Counted from the first letter of the stretch, positions 1 through 10,609 are shown. The stretch: 64,000 nt of DNA from Microbacterium murale (GCF_030815955.1 NZ_JAUSXK010000001.1:2108001-2172000); one strand, 5' to 3'. The notes: a model not told the origin generated them from the sequence alone. Numbers and translations: made by a program.

Positions 1-2416
1 AAAGCGCGAGGCCGAGTCCGAGACCGGTGGTGTTGTCGGTGTCTCCGTAGCGCTGGAACGGCTGGAAGATGGCGTTCTGGCGTTCTGGCGGAACCCCGGC
101 TCCTCGATCGATGATGCGCAGCTCGGCCCGGTCGCCCAGACGACTCGTCGAGACGATCACGTGCTGGTCCGGTGGCGAATGCCGGAACGCGTTGGTCAGC
201 AGATTCACGAGCACCCGTTGCAGCAGCACCGGATCCGCCTGCAGCGGCGGGAGAGCGGGGTCGAGCGCGAGCTCGATGTCGGAGGGGCCGAGCGAGAGCT
301 CATCGAGGGCGGCCAGGATGCTGCCGGCGGCATCCACGCGCGTGGCGGAGACCGCCAGGACGCCGGCCTCCACCCGGCTCACGTCGAGAAGGTCGGTGAC
401 GAGAGTCGACAGGGCCGCCAGACTCTCATCTGCCGTGGCGAGGAGCTCATCGCGATCGGATGCCGAGAGCCGATGGGATCCGCGCAGTCCACCGATGGCG
501 GCGACGGCGGCGGCCAGTGGGCGACGGACGTCATGGCTCAGGGCGGACAGCAGTGCGCTGCGCACCTGATCCGTTTCGGCGAGTGCCTCGGCCGCTCGTG
601 CGGTCGCGCTGAGATCGGTGTGCTCGATGGCTGCCGACAACTGCGCCACGATCACATCCAGCAGCCTGCGGGACGGAGTGTCGAGGGGGCCGCCGTGCAG
701 TTCCAGGAACGCACGGGGCTCACCGTTGGCTCCGCGACCGACCGGAATCGTGGTCGCGCGGCCGTCGCGCAGGGGCTCCCCGTCTCTCGCAAGGACCTCG
801 CCGTCAGGTGCGACGAGGCGCACGCCGGACAGGGCGAACGCCTCTCTGGTGCGTGTGACGATGGCGAGCACCGCGCTGTCGCCGCGCAGCACGTTGCCGG
901 CGATGGAGGCGAGCAGCTCTGCTTCAGCTGTCGCGCGTTGCGCGGAGCGTGCGCGGCGAGCGGCCTGGTCGACGATCAGGCTGACCAGGATGGCGATGAT
1001 GACGTAGAGCGCGAGGGCGATCGCGTGCAGAGGGTGCGCGACGGTCACGGTGTACAGCGGGGCGACGAACAGGAAGTCCAGCGTTATCCCGGAGAGCACA
1101 GCGGCGAAGAGCGCGGGGCGCAGGCCGCCGATGAGCGCGACCACGACCACGAGCAGCTGATACGACAGCACGTCGGAGGTGATCGACTCAGGGGTGCGCA
1201 GCGTGATCAGCAGCCACGACAGCAGCGGACCGCCGACGAGCGCCACCACGAAGCCGAGCACCTGGCGGCGCCACCCGAGTGCCCCACCGGTGATCCGAGG
1301 CAGGGCGGTGCGACCACCGGCGTGGGCGTGCGTGACGATGTGCACATCGATGTCGCCTGAGCGTCTGATGACCTCGGCGCCGATGCCGGGGCCGGTGAGC
1401 ATCGTGGCCAGACGTCCTCGGCGGCTCACGCCGATCACGAGCTGCGTGGCATCGACGGATTGCGCGAACTCGACCAGCGTCTCGGGCACATCATCGCCGA
1501 TGACCTGGTGGTAGCTGCCGCCGAGCGACTCCACCAGCGCGCGCTGCGCCGTCAGCGCCCCCGGCGCCTCTGTACGCAGGCCGTCCTGTGTGGACACGTG
1601 CACGCCGAGCAGTTCGCCTCCCGCAGAGCGCGCGGCGATCCGTGCGCCGCGTCGCAGCAGCGTCTCGCCCTCCGCGCCGCCCGTGAGGGCGACGACGACA
1701 CGTTCCCTGGCCTGCCAGGCCCCCTCGATGCCCTGTTCCGCGCGATAGCTGCGCAGCGCGCTGTCGACCTCGTCGGCGAGCCACAGCAGTGCGAGTTCCC
1801 GGAGCGCCGTGAGGTTGCCGAGCCGGAAGTAGTTCGACAGCGCGGCGTCGACGCGTTCGGCGGGGTATACCAGGCCGGCTGCCAGACGATCGCGAAGCGA
1901 TTGCGGTGCGAGGTCGATGACTTCGATCTCGTCGGCGGCGCGCACGACGGCATCCGGAATCGTCTCCTGCTGGGCGATCCCGGTGATCTTCTCCACGACG
2001 GCGTTGAGCGATTCGACGTGCTGCACGTTGACGGTCGTGATGACATCGATGCCGGCGTCGAGGAGGACCTGGACGTCCTCCCAGCGCTTGCGATGCGCTG
2101 AGCCGGGGATGTTGGTGTGTGCGAGCTCGTCGACGAGAGCGATCTCCGGTGCGCGGGCGAGCACGGCTTCCAGGTCGAGCTCGGTGAGCGCGACTCCACG
2201 GTGCCGGTCGCCGCGGCGTGGAACCTCGGGCAGCCCGACCGTCTGGGCCAGGGTCGCTGCCCGCTCGTGGGTCTCGACGATCGCGATCACGACGTCGCGC
2301 CCTTCGTCCAGCAGTCGGCGGCCTTCGTCGAGCATCTCGAAGGTCTTGCCGACGCCAGGGGCGGCACCCAGCAGAACGCGGAGCCGGCCGCGCCGTGGCA
2401 TCCGCTCTGCGCGCAT
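1..2416 (-). CDS. kdpD: KdpD potassium sensor histidine kinase (C-terminus cut by window edge)
   Basis: Membrane sensor kinase that phosphorylates KdpE and controls potassium uptake genes. About 805 codons are visible. The N-terminal KdpD domain begins MRAERMPRRGRLRVLLGAAP and holds the Walker-like GAAPGVGKT. A universal-stress-protein-like segment follows, then four closely spaced membrane helices, a GAF-like region, the H-box ALSHDVRRPLA (RRP where RTP is usual), and ATPase boxes DRGAGVP and GLGLGLA. The window ends inside the last glycine box, so only a short tail is missing. The ATG overlaps the kdpC stop by one base (TGATG), so the genes are translationally coupled. KdpE probably lies just beyond the left edge. 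Confidence 0.95.
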   Translation of the reverse strand, partial: MRAERMPRRGRLRVLLGAAPGVGKTFEMLDEGRRLLDEGRDVVIAIVETHERAATLAQTVGLPEVPRRGDRHRGVALTELDLEAVLARAPEIALVDELAHTNIPGSAHRKRWEDVQVLLDAGIDVITTVNVQHVESLNAVVEKITGIAQQETIPDAVVRAADEIEVIDLAPQSLRDRLAAGLVYPAERVDAALSNYFRLGNLTALRELALLWLADEVDSALRSYRAEQGIEGAWQARERVVVALTGGAEGETLLRRGARIAARSAGGELLGVHVSTQDGLRTEAPGALTAQRALVESLGGSYHQVIGDDVPETLVEFAQSVDATQLVIGVSRRGRLATMLTGPGIGAEVIRRSGDIDVHIVTHAHAGGRTALPRITGGALGWRRQVLGFVVALVGGPLLSWLLITLRTPESITSDVLSYQLLVVVVALIGGLRPALFAAVLSGITLDFLFVAPLYTVTVAHPLHAIALALYVIIAILVSLIVDQAARRARSAQRATAEAELLASIAGNVLRGDSAVLAIVTRTREAFALSGVRLVAPDGEVLARDGEPLRDGRATTIPVGRGANGEPRAFLELHGGPLDTPSRRLLDVIVAQLSAAIEHTDLSATARAAEALAETDQVRSALLSALSHDVRRPLAAAVAAIGGLRGSHRLSASDRDELLATADESLAALSTLVTDLLDVSRVEAGVLAVSATRVDAAGSILAALDELSLGPSDIELALDPALPPLQADPVLLQRVLVNLLTNAFRHSPPDQHVIVSTSRLGDRAELRIIDRGAGVPPERQNAIFQPFQRYGDTDNTTGLGLGLAL

Positions 2417-3015
2417 CAGCCCTCCCGCTCGTCGAGTGCGAGATTGAGCTCGACGACGTTGATGCGTTCTTCGCCGAGGAAGCCCAGGTCCCGCCCTTGA
2501 ATCCTAGACTCCACTGCGCTGCGGACCTCCGCCTCTGACAGCCCGCGTGCCTCGGCGACCCGCGGTATCTGGATCAGGGCGTAGGCGACGCTGATGTGCG
2601 GATCGAGACCGGATCCGGATGCTGTCACCGCATCGGCCGGAATCTCGGACGCCTCCACCCCTTCGCGCTCGGCGATCTGCGCCTTTCGGTCTTCGATCGC
2701 CGCGACCAGATCGGGGTTCTCCGGACCGAGGTTGCTGCCGCTGGAGGAGGCGCCGTCGTACCCGTCTCCTGCGGCCGAAGGGCGTGACTGGAAGTACTCC
2801 GGCAGGGCCTCGCCGTCGGCATCCGTGAAGGACTGGCCGATCAGGGCGCTTCCCTTCCCGTCGTCGACGGCCGATCCGTTCGCCTGCCACGGCAGGATCA
2901 ACTGGCCGATGCCGGTGACCAGCAGCGTGTAGCCGACGCCGAGGAGGAGTGTGATGACGAGCATCGCGCGGACGGCGACGCCTGCGGTACGAGCCGCGGT
3001 GCGGGTGGAGGACAT
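2416..3015 (-). CDS. kdpC: Potassium-transporting ATPase subunit KdpC
   Basis: Single-span subunit that stabilises the KdpA-KdpB pump. It has 199 residues, the normal family length. One membrane helix lies at about residues 18-43, followed by the periplasmic-facing domain with conserved blocks GSALIGQSF, YFQSRPSA, SGSNLGPENPDL and TASGSGLDPHIS. The start ATG is preceded by a TAGGAA ribosome site. It sits 25 bases after kdpB and overlaps kdpD by one base. Confidence 0.97.
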   Translation of the reverse strand: MSSTRTAARTAGVAVRAMLVITLLLGVGYTLLVTGIGQLILPWQANGSAVDDGKGSALIGQSFTDADGEALPEYFQSRPSAAGDGYDGASSSGSNLGPENPDLVAAIEDRKAQIAEREGVEASEIPADAVTASGSGLDPHISVAYALIQIPRVAEARGLSEAEVRSAVESRIQGRDLGFLGEERINVVELNLALDEREG

Positions 3016-3040
3016 GTCTCTGATTCCTAACGGGTGCCGG

Positions 3041-5185
3041 TCAGAAACCGGGGATGAGGCTGACGACGAGGTCGATGAGCTTGATGCCGATAAACGGCGC
3101 GATCACGCCGCCGAGGCCGTAGATGAGCAGGTTGCGCTGCAGGATCCGCGAGGCGCTCGCCGGGCGGTACTTCACTCCGCGCAGGGCGAGCGGGATGAGG
3201 AAGACGATCACGATCGCATTGAAGATGATCGCGCTGGTCACGGCGGATGCCGGCGAGTGCAGCTGCATGATGTTCAGCGCCGCGAGTCCGGGGAAGACGC
3301 CCATGAACATGGCGGGGATGATCGCGAAGTACTTCGCGATGTCGTTCGCCAGTGAGAACGTCGTGAGCGCACCTCGGGTGATGAGCAGCTGCTTGCCGAT
3401 GCGCACGATGTCGATGAGCTTGGTCGGGTCCGAGTCGAGGTCGACCATGTTGCCGGCCTCCTTCGCGGCCGATGTGCCCGTGTTCATCGCCACGCCGACG
3501 TCGGCCTGGGCGAGGGCAGGGGCGTCGTTCGTGCCGTCACCCGTCATCGCGACCAGCCGGCCGCCCTCCTGCTCGCGGCGGATGAGCTCGAGCTTGTCCT
3601 CCGGGGTGGCTTCGGCGAGGAAGTCGTCGACGCCCGCCTCCTTCGCGATCGCGGCCGCGGTCAGCGGGTTGTCGCCCGTGATCATGACGGTGCGGATGCC
3701 CATGCTGCGCAGCTCATCGAACCGCTCCCGCAGGCCGTCCTTCACGATGTCCTTGAGATGCACGACGCCGAGCACGTGGCCGGAGCCGGCAGCGTCCTTC
3801 ACCGCGACGACCAGGGGTGTGCCACCGCTCTGCGCGATGGCCTCGGTGCGGGACGTCAGCTCGTCGTCGTCCGGCGCGCCGAGCCAGGCCTGCACGGCGG
3901 AACCTGCGCCCTTGCGGATCTGCGTGCCGTCCGGGAGGTCGAGCCCGCTCATCCTGGTCTGCGCTGTGAACGGCACGATGATCGCGTCAGCGGGCTCGTC
4001 GACCCGGATGCCGCGAGCAATGGCCAGCTCGACGATCGACGCGCCCTCTGGAGTCGGATCCGCAAGCGATGACAGTGCGGCGGTGCGGAGCAGCTCGTCC
4101 GGATCGATGTCCGGCATCCGCACCACTTCATGTGCACGGCGGTTGCCGTAGGTGATGGTGCCGGTCTTGTCGAGCAGCAGGGTCGTCACGTCGCCTGCGG
4201 CCTCGACCGCGCGACCCGACATGGCCAGGACGTTGCGCTGCACGAGTCGGTCCATCCCGGCGATGCCGATCGCGGAGAGCAGTGCGCCGATCGTCGTCGG
4301 GATGAGGCATACGAGCAGGGCGATCAGCACGGGGATGCTCACGGGGGACGCCGCGTACGCGGCGATCGGGTTGAGTGCCAGCACGACGATCAGGAACACG
4401 ATCGACAGGCTCGCGAGCAGGATGTTCAGGGCGATCTCGTTCGGGGTGCGCTGACGGCTCGCCCCTTCGACGAGCGCGATCATCCGATCGACGAAGGTCT
4501 CGCCCGGCTTGGATGTGATGCGCACGACGATGCGGTCCGAGAGCACTCGCGTGCCTCCGGTGACGGCGCTGCGGTCGCCTCCCGATTCGCGGATCACAGG
4601 GGCGCTCTCGCCGGTGATCGCCGATTCGTCGACCGTCGCGATGCCGGAGATGATGTCACCGTCGCCGGGGATCAGTTCTCCGGCTTCGACGATCACGATG
4701 TCGTCGCGCTGCAGATCGGCGGATGACACCTGGGATGTCGCGGAGCTGGTCGCCGCGACATCCGATGCCTGGTCATAAGCGGACACGCGACGTGCGAGCG
4801 TGCTCGTGCGCGTCTTGCGCAGGCTGGCGGCCTGGGCCTTGCCGCGCCCCTCGGCGATCGATTCCGCGACGTTTGCGAAGAGCACAGTGAGCCAGAGCCA
4901 CACGGCGATGCCCCAGGTGAACGGCGCGGGCACCGCGGTGCCGCCGGACTCGCCAGGGCCGCCGAGGAACGGCTCGGCGATCGCGAGAACAGTCGTGAAC
5001 GCCGCTCCGGCCCACACGAGCAGCATCACGGGGTTGCGGACGAGGCTCACCGGATTGAGTCTGCGCACCGCGCCAGGAAGGGCCTGACCGAGCTGCGCCC
5101 AGCCGAACGCCCGCGATGTCGAACTCTGCGAGGGTGCGGATGCCGCAGCATCCTGCTGTTCAGAAACGGAGGTGATGAGTGTCAT
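3041..5185 (-). CDS. kdpB: Potassium-transporting P-type ATPase subunit KdpB
   Basis: Catalytic P-type ATPase of the high-affinity K+ pump, 714 residues, membrane bound. The actuator motif TGES is at about residue 191, the phosphorylation motif DKTGT has Asp339, and the hinge motif [16 protein letters not shown] is intact. Membrane helices flank these domains in the usual order. The start is one base after the kdpA stop. Nothing suggests loss of function. Confidence 0.98.
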   Translation of the reverse strand: MTLITSVSEQQDAAASAPSQSSTSRAFGWAQLGQALPGAVRRLNPVSLVRNPVMLLVWAGAAFTTVLAIAEPFLGGPGESGGTAVPAPFTWGIAVWLWLTVLFANVAESIAEGRGKAQAASLRKTRTSTLARRVSAYDQASDVAATSSATSQVSSADLQRDDIVIVEAGELIPGDGDIISGIATVDESAITGESAPVIRESGGDRSAVTGGTRVLSDRIVVRITSKPGETFVDRMIALVEGASRQRTPNEIALNILLASLSIVFLIVVLALNPIAAYAASPVSIPVLIALLVCLIPTTIGALLSAIGIAGMDRLVQRNVLAMSGRAVEAAGDVTTLLLDKTGTITYGNRRAHEVVRMPDIDPDELLRTAALSSLADPTPEGASIVELAIARGIRVDEPADAIIVPFTAQTRMSGLDLPDGTQIRKGAGSAVQAWLGAPDDDELTSRTEAIAQSGGTPLVVAVKDAAGSGHVLGVVHLKDIVKDGLRERFDELRSMGIRTVMITGDNPLTAAAIAKEAGVDDFLAEATPEDKLELIRREQEGGRLVAMTGDGTNDAPALAQADVGVAMNTGTSAAKEAGNMVDLDSDPTKLIDIVRIGKQLLITRGALTTFSLANDIAKYFAIIPAMFMGVFPGLAALNIMQLHSPASAVTSAIIFNAIVIVFLIPLALRGVKYRPASASRILQRNLLIYGLGGVIAPFIGIKLIDLVVSLIPGF

Positions 5186-5186
5186 G

Positions 5187-6866
5187 TCAGACGAGTCCTT
5201 CGGCGAGCGGGCCCAGAGTGAGCACCGGGAAGTACGTGAGCGCGGTGACGATGACCGTCACGGCGAGGAGGAGGCCGACGAACTGCGGCCGGTGGGTGGG
5301 GAGCGTCCCTGATGTCGCGGGGATGCGCTCCTGCGCTGCGAACGAACCGGCGAGAGCCAGCACGAGCACGATCGGTATGAACCGTCCGAGCAGCATCGCG
5401 ATGCCCAGCGCGGTGTTGAACCACGGAGTGTTCGCGGTGAGGCCGGCGAACGCGGAGCCGTTGTTGTTGGCTGCCGAGGTGAACGCATAGAGCACCTCGC
5501 TCATGCCGTGCACGCCGGGGTTCAGGATGCTGGTCGATTCGACGTCTTCCCGGATGCCCGGAATGGCGAAGCTCAGGGCGGTGCCGCCCAGCACGAGTGC
5601 CGGCACGACCAGGATGTAGAGGCTCGCGAGTTTGATCTCCCGCGGCCCGATCCGCTTGCCGAGGTATTCGGGCGTGCGCCCGATGAGCAGCCCGCCGACG
5701 AACACGGCGATGATCGCGAGCACGAGCATTCCGTAGAGGCCCGAGCCGACGCCGCCGGGGGCGACCTCGCCGAGCATCATGTTGAGCATCGGCATCATGC
5801 CGCCCAACGCCGTGTAGGAGTCGTGCATGGAGTTCACCGCGCCGGTGGAGGTGAGGGTCGTCGCACTGCCGAACAGTGTTGATCCGAGGATGCCGAATCG
5901 CTGCTCCTTACCCTCCATGGCGGCGCCGGCGAGTTCGGGTGCGGTGCCGCGGCCTGCCAGTTCGAGGGCGGACAGGGCGAACGTCGAGAGCAGGAAGATC
6001 GTGCCCATGACGGCCGCGATCGCGTAGCCCTGGCGGTGGTCGCCGATCATGCGCCCGAAGGTGCGCGGCAGTGCGAAGGGGATCGCGAGCACGAGGATGA
6101 TCTCCAGCAGGCTCGTCCAGGCCGTGGGATTCTCGAACGGGTGCGCGGAGTTCGCGTTGAAGAATCCGCCTCCGTTCGTGCCCAGCAGTTTGATCGCCTC
6201 CTGCGAGGCCACCGGCCCGCCGGGAATCGTCTGCGTCCCGCCCGAGACGGTCTGCACCTCGGTGAAGCCGGCGAAGTTCTGCACGACGCCTCCGACGATC
6301 AGGGCGACGGCCCCGATCAGGGCGATCGGCAGCAGGATGCGGCCGAGTCCGCGGATGAGGTCGACCCAGAAGTTGCCGATCGTCGCGGAGCCGCGACGGG
6401 AGAGCCCGCGGATCAGAGCGATCGCGATCGTGAGGCCGACAGCCGCGGAGGCGAAGTTCTGCACCGTGAGACCGGCGAGCTGTACGACGTAGCCCATGGT
6501 CTGCTCGGGCGAGTACGACTGCCAGTTCGTGTTGGCCACGAAGGACGCGGCGGTGTTGAACGCGAGGCCCTCCGGCACGGCCGGGAGCCCGAGCGACTGC
6601 GGCAGGAACGCCTGCAGGCGCTGCAGCCCGTATACCAGGAGGAACCCGACCAGCGAGAAGGCGAGCACGCTGCGCGCGTAGGCGCGCCAGGTCTGCTCCG
6701 ATGCGGAGTCGACGCCGATCAGGCGGTAGATGCCGCGCTCGACGCGAAGGTCGCGTGCCGAGGAGTAGACGTGCGCGATGCCGTCTCCGAGTGGGCGGTA
6801 GAGGAGCACGAGGGCGACGATGAGCGTCGCGGCCTGGAGGATGCCGAACCAGATAGTGGCATCCAT
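5187..6866 (-). CDS. kdpA: Potassium-transporting ATPase subunit KdpA
   Basis: Channel-like subunit that selects and moves K+ through the membrane; 559 residues with about ten helices. The filter loops of the superfamily are present ([49 protein letters not shown]). Its ATG overlaps the kdpF stop by one base (TGATG). Kdp order F-A-B-C-D is canonical. Confidence 0.98.
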   Translation of the reverse strand: MDATIWFGILQAATLIVALVLLYRPLGDGIAHVYSSARDLRVERGIYRLIGVDSASEQTWRAYARSVLAFSLVGFLLVYGLQRLQAFLPQSLGLPAVPEGLAFNTAASFVANTNWQSYSPEQTMGYVVQLAGLTVQNFASAAVGLTIAIALIRGLSRRGSATIGNFWVDLIRGLGRILLPIALIGAVALIVGGVVQNFAGFTEVQTVSGGTQTIPGGPVASQEAIKLLGTNGGGFFNANSAHPFENPTAWTSLLEIILVLAIPFALPRTFGRMIGDHRQGYAIAAVMGTIFLLSTFALSALELAGRGTAPELAGAAMEGKEQRFGILGSTLFGSATTLTSTGAVNSMHDSYTALGGMMPMLNMMLGEVAPGGVGSGLYGMLVLAIIAVFVGGLLIGRTPEYLGKRIGPREIKLASLYILVVPALVLGGTALSFAIPGIREDVESTSILNPGVHGMSEVLYAFTSAANNNGSAFAGLTANTPWFNTALGIAMLLGRFIPIVLVLALAGSFAAQERIPATSGTLPTHRPQFVGLLLAVTVIVTALTYFPVLTLGPLAEGLV

Positions 6867-6955
6867 CAGAACTTCTCCGGTGCGACGAGGGCGACCACGA
6901 GGTAGACGATCGCGGCGACGGCGAGAGCCACGGCGGCGATCTCGAAGACGATCAC
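6866..6955 (-). CDS. kdpF: KdpF small membrane subunit
   Basis: A 29-residue single-helix peptide starting [20 protein letters not shown] and ending VAPEKF, the typical KdpF ending. The GTG start is preceded by GGGGGTGG at a suitable distance. In Escherichia coli KdpF stabilises the KdpABC complex in the membrane. It overlaps the upstream 27-codon ORF by four bases (GTGA) and kdpA by one base. Confidence 0.9.
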   Translation of the reverse strand: MIVFEIAAVALAVAAIVYLVVALVAPEKF

Positions 6956-7035
6956 AGTCGTTCCACCCCCTTCGCGATCAGAGCGACGAGGGCGAAGAGC
7001 GCGAATGTCAGCGCGAGGTAGATGATGTCGAGCAC
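6952..7035 (-). CDS. 27-residue hydrophobic peptide, first cistron of the kdp operon
   Basis: A very short reading frame ([20 protein letters not shown], then AKGVERL) that forms one membrane helix with a basic end. Its stop overlaps the kdpF start (GTGA), which implies coupled translation. The GTG lies 8 bases after a TTGTAT -10-like hexamer and 40 bases after the shared potassium operator, so the message may be leaderless. I do not recognise a named family. It could be a second small subunit or a leader that sets kdpF translation. Confidence 0.6.
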   Translation of the reverse strand: MLDIIYLALTFALFALVALIAKGVERL

Positions 7036-7074
7036 GAGACTCGATACAACTCCGGTGCGGGCGCCGCGGCCATG

Positions 7075-7096
7075 ATCCTCACGCTTTCCCTACGGC
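7075..7096 (-). promoter_or_regulatory. Putative KdpE-type operator of the kdp operon
   Basis: Two 11-bp units read in gene direction as GCCGTAGGGAA and AGCGTGAGGAT. The near edge is 40 bases from the operon's first start codon. The same tandem site with the same spacing precedes the KimA-type gene and ktrB. An 11-bp phased direct repeat is what OmpR/PhoB-family regulators, which include KdpE, recognise. Assignment to KdpE is inference. Confidence 0.6.
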
Positions 7097-7132
7097 TGCA
7101 GGGGCGATGCATGCGGGATGCTCACATCGGCG

Positions 7133-7723
7133 CTAGTTCGTCTGCCATTCCTCGGAGAGGAGCCCGTAGTTCATCCCGTCCATCCACTCGCCCGAGCGGT
7201 GCAGGGCTGTCTTGCGGCTGAACTCCTCGCGGCGCATGCCGATGCGCTCCATGAGTCGCCACGACGGCTCGTTGTCGGCGAAGCATCCGGCATGCACGCG
7301 GCGCAGCCCCATCGGGCCGAAGCACACGTCGATCGCGGCCTTGACGGCCTCGGTGGCGTAACCGCGCCCCGCGAACGCGGGGTCGAGCGCCCAGCCGAGC
7401 TCGGCTTCGACGGCCTTGGCGTCGTCGGCCACCTCCAGCTGCGCCCACGCGTCTTGGATGCGCACCATGAGGTCGCCGATGATCACGGGTTCGTTGTCTG
7501 AAGTCGGCAGCAGCTCGATGACGAAGGTCGCTGCGAGGCGGTCGGGATCGAGGTAGCGCTCATGGAACTCTTCGCGAGTGGCCGGCGCGACGCCGAGCCA
7601 GCGGTTGACTGCGGGGAGCCGCCTGAACTCCCAGATCGGGTCGAGGTCGTCCGGTGCGCAGCGACGGATCTCGAGCCGGGAGGTGCGGATCGGCCACGGG
7701 TCGATGCGCTGCGCGTCGGTCAT
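7133..7723 (-). CDS. GNAT family N-acetyltransferase
   Basis: A 196-residue protein of the RimJ/RimL-like GNAT group: TSRLEIRRCAPDDL near the N-terminus, the acetyl-CoA loop region GYATEAVKAAI at about residues 130-140, and FADNEPSWRLMERIGMR further on. It should transfer an acetyl group from acetyl-CoA to an amine or protein N-terminus; the substrate cannot be told. A TACTCT hexamer six bases before the ATG suggests a leaderless message. Confidence 0.85.
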   Translation of the reverse strand: MTDAQRIDPWPIRTSRLEIRRCAPDDLDPIWEFRRLPAVNRWLGVAPATREEFHERYLDPDRLAATFVIELLPTSDNEPVIIGDLMVRIQDAWAQLEVADDAKAVEAELGWALDPAFAGRGYATEAVKAAIDVCFGPMGLRRVHAGCFADNEPSWRLMERIGMRREEFSRKTALHRSGEWMDGMNYGLLSEEWQTN

Positions 7724-7754
7724 GGTTTCAGAGTAGACCGGGGCTGTGATCCGC

Positions 7755-8723
7755 TCATCGTGAGGACAGGAAGATGGCGGTGTCCTGAGCGATCTCCTTC
7801 GAGAGGGTGTGGTGGAGATAGTGCTCTCCCGCCATCGGGATGACCTGACCGAAGTCGACGCTTGCCGCCTGCTCCTCGTGGAGCGCCATCCACCCCGGCA
7901 CCTCGGCGCCGTCCGACACCACGAAGAGCAGCACCGGCAGGTTGGGTGGGAACGTCATTCCGCTGGCCGCAGCGAAATTGGCGGGGATGCGATCCATCTC
8001 GTCGATCAGCGTCGAGGCGGTGGCGTTCTTCGTTGTGAGCAGCGCCATCTGTTCCTTGACGTGCTCGTCGTAGGGGAGGCCGGCAAAAGGATCGCCTGCA
8101 ATCGCCGTGAGTATGCGCGTGATTCCGAGATTGCGGAGCGCGACAAGTGTCGAGGTCTGGACCGGGTCATCCATTCCCGGCTGATCGGGGACACTGCTGT
8201 CGATCCCCACGAAAGCAGTGAGCTCGTCGGGGTAGGCGGCCGCGTAAGTCAGTGCGTATATGCCCGCGATCGAATGGCCCATCAGCGCGTATCGGTCGAC
8301 GTCGAGTTGCTGCAGCGCTTCATGCACTTCTCGCGTGATGTTCTGGGCCGTGCGCGGTGTATCGGTCGCGTCGCTCAGTCCGGTGCCGAAGGGTTCCACT
8401 GCCACAACGCGATAGGTGTCGTCGAGCTCGTCGATCAGCGGACGGAAGTCGAGTCCTGGTGCGGCGGTGCCGAGGCCGGGGAGGAGCACGATGGTCTCGT
8501 CTCCCGCACCGCTGACCACGACGTTCATCTGTTTGCCGTCGACGGGTACGAGCTGACCGTACGACTCGATCGAGTCCTTCTCCACTGCCGTCGCGACCAC
8601 GTTGACGACGGTGGTCGTCGTGAGAAGGAGCACCGGGATCGCGACGATGACGCCGACGGTCGTGAGGGCGATTCTCCAGGGCTTGCGCATCTTGCTCTTC
8701 TCGATTCGGCGGAGCAAGGGCAT
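7755..8723 (-). CDS. Membrane-anchored alpha/beta hydrolase
   Basis: The chosen start (MPLLRRIEKSK) gives 322 residues; a start at 8768 would add 15. One N-terminal membrane helix (about residues 16-38) is followed by an alpha/beta hydrolase domain with the oxyanion region LLPGLGTAAPG, nucleophile elbow GHSIAG and a late GEHYLHH that supplies the histidine. This fits an extracytoplasmic esterase, lipase or peptidase-like enzyme tethered to the membrane. Substrate unknown. A perfect 7-bp inverted repeat lies about 60 bases upstream. Confidence 0.75.
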   Translation of the reverse strand: MPLLRRIEKSKMRKPWRIALTTVGVIVAIPVLLLTTTTVVNVVATAVEKDSIESYGQLVPVDGKQMNVVVSGAGDETIVLLPGLGTAAPGLDFRPLIDELDDTYRVVAVEPFGTGLSDATDTPRTAQNITREVHEALQQLDVDRYALMGHSIAGIYALTYAAAYPDELTAFVGIDSSVPDQPGMDDPVQTSTLVALRNLGITRILTAIAGDPFAGLPYDEHVKEQMALLTTKNATASTLIDEMDRIPANFAAASGMTFPPNLPVLLFVVSDGAEVPGWMALHEEQAASVDFGQVIPMAGEHYLHHTLSKEIAQDTAIFLSSR

Positions 8724-8781
8724 CGCTCTACGGGTGTCCGACCAGTCAAGCAATCGGTCGGCGTGCACAGAAGTGCTGCGC

Positions 8782-8801
8782 TGTCACCCATGTCGGTGAC
8801 A
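8782..8801. promoter_or_regulatory. Inverted repeat TGTCACC-N6-GGTGACA, possible operator
   Basis: A perfect 7-bp inverted repeat with a six-base centre lies upstream of the hydrolase and in the spacer before the divergent HNH gene. The size suits a dimeric repressor. No adjacent regulator gene claims it. Confidence 0.4.
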
Positions 8802-8997
8802 ACTGTCATGGCTTCGGGTCAGGGGGCGTGGGGGCGGTGCGCGTCGTGCCGGCATCGGCTCGGAGAAGTCGCTGTCCGGTGTTGAAACCTGTAGCGTGTG
8901 CGGGTTTGTGCGGCGCTTCGAAAGTTGTTGGGAAAGGTTCTCTGACCTGGGTGAAAGCGGGGTGGGAATGTCGGTGGTCCGGTGTTGAATAGTTGGT

Positions 8998-10486
8998 ATG
9001 AACAGCATCGTTGCTCGGCTTCGGGAACTCGAGGAGTCCCTCGATTCCGTGGCGTGTGATGCGTTCGGTTCGGAGCAGATTCCGGGGTTGTCTGATCAGG
9101 ATGCGGCGGAGGTTCTTGTACTGACGGGGAAGATTCAGCGGCGACTGGAAGGTATGCAGGTCGAGACGACAGTTCTCGTCAGTGACCGGTCGCAGGGGCT
9201 CAACGAAGAGCGGATGACGACTCGTTATGGGTGTGCGAAGCCTGCGGATCTGGTGCGGATGCTGGTCGGCACGGACACGCGTGGCGCGGCGCGGTTGGTG
9301 CGGGCGGCGCGGTTGGTGCGCCGCGAGGTGGGGATCACGGATGGGGCGTTCCTTCCGGCCCGGTATCAGGCGCTGCGGGAGGTGATGGTCGAGGGCGGTC
9401 TGGGGGTGGCGGGGTTGTTGGCGGCAACGGATCCGATCGAGCAGTCCGCGCGTCGGATCAGTGACGAGAACCGGGTCGAGGCGGACCGGCAGCTCGCGGA
9501 CTTCGCCCCGCGGCATGGACGCCGGTGCCGCGGTGGACGAGGGGGTGCCGCGTCCGATCCCTCTTCCGGAGGATCTGGGTGTGTTGGCGCGGGTGATGGT
9601 GGCGTATCTGGATCCGGATGGTGCCGAACCGGCGGAAGAGGCGGCGATGCGGGGCCGGTACTTCTCGATCGGGAGGGTCAAGGACGGTGCGGCACCGGTA
9701 CGGGGCAGCCTCCTGCCCGAAGTCGCCGCGCAGCTGAGCCTGCTGATCGACAGTCTGTTGAACCCGAAGGTGAATAGGGCGGACGACCCGGATCAGGATG
9801 GCGGGTCGATGGGTGCGGGTGGTGGGGTGCGGTTCGTCCCGTCCGCCCACGAGGACGCAGACGCGGGTCCCGCGGATGTGACGGATACGGGTGTCACGGA
9901 TACCCGTACGCGTGGGCAGAGGCTGCATGATGCGTTGGCGGCGATTCTGAACACGGCGGCCCGGACTGACCTGTTCCCGCACCTGGGCGGTGCGGCACCG
10001 ACGCTCACTGTCTCCGCGACCGAGGCGGACCTTTCGGCCGGTTACGGGTGGGCGCAGATCGGGCACACCGGTGATCTGGTTCCGCTCGCTGCGGCGTTGC
10101 AGACTGGGTGCGCCGGTGGCATCCAACGGATCCTGTTCGATGACCACGGTCGGATCGTGTCGATCGGCACCAGTGGTCGTATCTTCAACGCCCTGCAACG
10201 CCGCGCCATCACCGCACGGGATGGCGGGTGCGTGATCCCGGGGTGCACGATCCCCGCGACGTGGTGCGAAGTGCACCACGTGCAGGAGCACGCCGGCGGC
10301 GGCCCGACCCATACCGACAACGGGGTGCTGTTGTGCTGGTTCCATCACCGCACCCTGCACCTGACCGAGTGGGTGATCCGCATGAACCACGGCGTTCCCG
10401 AAGTCCGCGGCCCCGCCTGGTGGGACCGCCACCAGAGATGGCACCCCACCCGCAGCCCCCACCACCGACAACCCATCCCCGGATAG
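8998..10486 (+). pseudogene. DUF222/HNH endonuclease-domain protein, frameshifted
   Basis: Two overlapping frames together encode about 496 residues of the actinobacterial DUF222-HNH (13E12 repeat) family. Frame one (from 8998) carries the DUF222 start through ADRQLADFA. At the C run 9506-9509 the frame shifts, and removing one C restores FARGMDAGAAVDEG into the second frame. The second frame ends with an intact HNH nuclease motif (RDGGCVIPGC, then EVHHVQEH, then LCWFHHRTLH). The family is multicopy in these genomes and its role is unclear. The break may be a sequencing error. Confidence 0.8.
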
Positions 10487-10506
10487 GGAGAGCGAGCCGA
10501 TTGAAT

Positions 10507-10595
10507 CGGCCGAAAGGGTTGAGTCGGCCGAAGAGATAGGTCGGCGGAAAGCGTCGGATCCGGCCGAAGAGGTGAGTCGGCAGAAAGCGGCGGAG
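10507..10595. repeat. Degenerate tandem repeat, about 18-bp unit
   Basis: Five imperfect copies of a CGGCCGAA-containing unit begin near 10507, 10525, 10542, 10561 and 10578 (periods 17-19). They lie between the ends of the convergent HNH and KimA-type genes, so they may be decayed coding repeats of the HNH tail or a slippage-prone spacer. The units are too short and variable for a CRISPR. Confidence 0.5.
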
Positions 10596-10609
10596 CGGGT
10601 GAGACGCGC

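Noticed and set aside
3024..3034. Single CCCGTTAGGAA unit before kdpC resembling the potassium operator
   Set aside because: Only one unit, no phased partner, and it is explained by the kdpC ribosome-binding site TAGGAA.
8998..10486. HNH gene as a homing endonuclease or part of a mobile element
   Set aside because: DUF222-HNH genes are multicopy chromosomal genes in actinobacteria; no intron, intein, integrase or terminal repeats are seen here.
10507..10595. Possible CRISPR array
   Set aside because: Units are 17-19 bp, imperfect and contiguous, with no unique spacers and no cas genes.
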